Origin: Sulfobacillus benefaciens
Lineage (GTDB): Bacteria > Bacillota > Sulfobacillia > Sulfobacillales > Sulfobacillaceae
Length of the DNA: 64,000 nt
Reading direction: 5' to 3'
Assembly (NCBI GenBank): GCA_003023725.1
Contig: PXYT01000002.1
Location: 62,001 to 126,000 of the forward strand
Shown here: piece after piece, positions 62,317 to 64,000 of the stretch
Layout: each line of letters opens with the position of its first letter
Position numbering within the stretch: the first letter of the stretch is position 1
Position numbers and translations under genes: made by a program
The notes under the pieces: model-generated
What the model saw: the letters and a program-made list of their open reading frames with translations, nothing else
The model's database searches: none
Told to the model about the DNA's origin: nothing

Positions 62317-62582
62317 CGCGTCGTGCCCCACAGAATCATGACCACTCCTGCCCCAATCCAAGCGATTTTGCTAAAGGAGATATTACTCGCAGTGAGTCCC
62401 GCGATGCCGAGAAGCATCGTCGAGGTCAAAACAATGGGACCGGCCAGGCCTAAAAAACCGTTAATTCTCACAGCCATATCGAGCCGTTGGTAGTGCCACA
62501 TGAAGAGTGCCCCAGTCAATTCGATACTCGCGGAAATTAATCGAATCAAGACCATCCCTTTCAAATACAAATCGCTCGACAT
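62313..62582 (-). CDS. DUF2619 (YqhV-like) membrane protein
   Basis: 89 aa from ATG 62582, 10 nt after AGGAGG. The segment LIRLISASIELTGALFMWHYQRLDMAVRINGFLGLAGPIV matches YqhV proteins of endospore formers; three hydrophobic segments. Function unknown. Coupled to the polysaccharide deacetylase. Confidence 0.8.
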   Translation of the reverse strand: MSSDLYLKGMVLIRLISASIELTGALFMWHYQRLDMAVRINGFLGLAGPIVLTSTMLLGIAGLTASNISFSKIAWIGAGVVMILWGTTR

Positions 62583-62622
62583 AACATTCATTCCTCCTGT
62601 CCGGTTTTCTTGGTCGGCCTTT

Positions 62623-63093
62623 TTACCGCATCAACCGGGTCATCCACTCAATCACTTGTAGCATTAAATACGTGGTCCCCGCGGCCATCAATGGCCCCAC
62701 CGGTATGCCCCCCCAAAATACAATTCCTAAAATCGAACCCACAATTAATCCAAACATTAAATGGCTATTGTCAGCCAACAGTTGAAGTCCTCGCCCGTTG
62801 AGATTTGTGGCCACGGCCCCCCCAATTACCGCCAAAATCCCGGGAACGGTTAGAAAGCCGTGGAAAACCTCTTTCATGTTGACTTTCCCCACGGCAAAAG
62901 GAACCAACATGCCCACCGTCAAAAACAGCAGTCCCATTTCCACCGCTCGGCGTTCCAGGACAGGGTACAAGAAGCTCATGCGCATAAATCGAATTCCTAA
63001 GAGGATGGTGGCCGATGCGGCCACCAAATGCGACCGGGCCCACATTCCCAAAATTAAAATAAAGAGAAGACCAACGGTTTCCGTGGTAAACAT
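62623..63093 (-). CDS. DUF441 (YeaL-type) membrane protein
   Basis: 156 aa with four to five hydrophobic segments; FHGFLTVPGILAVIGGAVATNLNGRGLQLL and LIVGSILGIVFWGGIPVGPLMAAG are typical DUF441 blocks. Function unknown. AAGGGGG precedes ATG 63093. It lies 40 nt before the DUF2619 gene. Confidence 0.88.
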   Translation of the reverse strand: MFTTETVGLLFILILGMWARSHLVAASATILLGIRFMRMSFLYPVLERRAVEMGLLFLTVGMLVPFAVGKVNMKEVFHGFLTVPGILAVIGGAVATNLNGRGLQLLADNSHLMFGLIVGSILGIVFWGGIPVGPLMAAGTTYLMLQVIEWMTRLMR

Positions 63094-63142
63094 AGCGGCC
63101 CCCTTATTCCTTGTCCCACGGCCAGTTTATGAACGGTAGGGC

Positions 63143-63174
63143 AAAAAAAGACCGGCCCCCTTATGGGGACCGGC
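63143..63174 (-). terminator. Rho-independent terminator after comB
   Basis: A 9-bp GC-rich stem with one mismatch (63152-63160/63165-63173) followed on the - strand by seven T (63149-63143). Lies 18 nt beyond comB. Confidence 0.9.
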
Positions 63175-63191
63175 TATATCGTCTTCTGGCG

Positions 63192-63896
63192 TCACAAGTA
63201 TGCAAACCATCCCGTGGATTGCCTGATGGGAACCCGGGAATAAATGTTTAGGGACGCGGCAAAATCGACGTCTTGTTCCAAGCCTTGGTCAATGAGTGTC
63301 TTAGCGTGCGAGGCTAAGCGAATTCCCTGGATCAGATCGTCTTGCCACCGGTTATAGAGAGCACAAGCTAAATGAGCGCTATCGGTCCGAAATTCTTGGG
63401 GCCAGTAACTGACGATAGCGCCTGCTGCCAACACATCCTCCAAAGCCAGTTGACCTTCCGTACCGGCACAAACCACTAATCCTTGATCACTCGCTCGCCG
63501 CTGAGCCTCGGCACAAGCCCTGGCGTTAACCAAGGATCCTAGAGCCACCCAGCGAGCACGCTCCACACGCTGCACCGCCTGGGTCCCGTTGGTGGTGCTC
63601 AGAACCACAAGACGATTCTGAACCATGGTTTCTGGATAGTCGAAAGGCGAATTGCCTGCATCAAATCCAGGAAGCGGGCGGTTTTGCCGTTCTCCGCCCA
63701 ACAAGAGCTCAGGGTTCTCAGCCCGCATTGAGAAGGCTTTTTCCACATCGGCAACGGGCAGCACACCTTTCGCACCCGCCTCCAATATCTTGGCCATCGT
63801 TGTGGTAGCACGCAGGGCGTCCACAACTACCACGGCACAATTGTCAAGAAGCGGCATGTCATCTTGCCACCGAAATATCACATCAACTGAGCGGAT
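63192..63896 (-). CDS. comB: 2-phosphosulfolactate phosphatase family protein (ComB), ATC start
   Basis: 234 aa counting from ATC 63896. ComB-type features: VVVVDALRATTTMAKILEAGA, GFDAGNSPFDYP, LSTTNGTQAV and GTEGQLALEDVLAAGAIV. The family dephosphorylates 2-phosphosulfolactate or similar compounds. Start: TGA at 63902-63900 closes the frame, AGAGGTG lies 6 nt before the ATC, and MRSVDVIFRW matches the family opening; the first GTG (63881) has no SD and removes the SVDV strand. Confidence 0.85.
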   Translation of the reverse strand: MRSVDVIFRWQDDMPLLDNCAVVVVDALRATTTMAKILEAGAKGVLPVADVEKAFSMRAENPELLLGGERQNRPLPGFDAGNSPFDYPETMVQNRLVVLSTTNGTQAVQRVERARWVALGSLVNARACAEAQRRASDQGLVVCAGTEGQLALEDVLAAGAIVSYWPQEFRTDSAHLACALYNRWQDDLIQGIRLASHAKTLIDQGLEQDVDFAASLNIYSRVPIRQSTGWFAYL

Positions 63897-64000
63897 GGTT
63901 CACACCTCTTTTTACGCTGCTCTTCACCGATGTCGGACCGAGGGCAGGCGTTTTAACTTGACATACAGTTAAATAATAATGGCGAAGGGTGTCTCCCCGC

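Noticed and set aside
63958-63980. TTGACA followed by TAATAA at the right window end as a + strand promoter
   Set aside because: The spacer is about 11 nt, too short for a sigma-A promoter, and no gene is visible before the window ends.

Overview
The window looks like chromosomal DNA of a Bacillota (Firmicutes) bacterium. The evidence is the gene content and order: codY beside hslU-hslV-xerC-trmFO-topA; rnhB-rbgA-lepB-rplS-trmD-rimM-rpsP-ffh-ylxM; ftsY-smc; rnc-fabF-acpP-fabG-fabD-fabH-plsX-fapR-rpmF; and rsmD-coaD near patatin and YlbL-type genes. Base composition is near 50% GC and Shine-Dalgarno (SD) sites are strong. A Sulfobacillus-like organism is my best guess from general memory of this gene order; I could not verify it. 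I saw no rRNA, tRNA, CRISPR array or intact mobile element.

Layout: 1-2007 partial GH57/DUF3536 protein; 2093-4181 CbiA-type amidotransferase plus an SDR; 4209-4769 a structured gene-free stretch with a candidate small RNA; 4770-6169 a small zinc ribbon and an AI-2E family permease; 6334-10298 (+) murJ, otsA, otsB (lipid II flippase, trehalose synthesis); 10240-14408 (-) a methionine operon (homocysteine methyltransferase/MTHFR fusion and two core-MetE proteins) under a SAM-I riboswitch; 14431-18552 membrane and unknown genes and two tandem PLP transsulfuration-type enzymes; 18585-21367 (-) acyl-CoA synthetase and a flippase-like protein; 21842-22597 a GT51 glycosyltransferase; 22697-29932 (-) codY, hslU, hslV, xerC, trmFO, topA; 30088-35890 (-) the ribosome/SRP cluster; 35909-36470 a TnpB remnant; 36485-38632 (-) sucrose-phosphate synthase and phosphatase genes under a c-di-AMP (ydaO) riboswitch; 38629-42954 (-) ftsY, smc; 43258-47084 (+) a regulator, a zinc-ribbon protein and a zinc-ribbon class A PBP; 47218-54756 (-) rnc and the fatty-acid/phospholipid cluster with FapR, L32 and DUF177; 54808-63896 (-) UbiB kinase, YlbL-type protease, patatin, a decayed ylbJ-like gene (+), coaD, rsmD, polysaccharide deacetylase, DUF2619, DUF441 and comB.

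The genes combine household functions (protein secretion, fatty-acid synthesis, envelope building) with two osmolyte routes (trehalose and sucrose). The sucrose route sits behind an off-type c-di-AMP switch, which fits turgor control.

The most unusual observation is that five genes (GH57, the second PLP enzyme, rsmD, comB and probably murJ) have no ATG, GTG or TTG where both the SD sequence and the family N-terminus place the start. The codon there is ATA, ATT or ATC. If confirmed, this would mean unusually frequent AUH initiation in this lineage.
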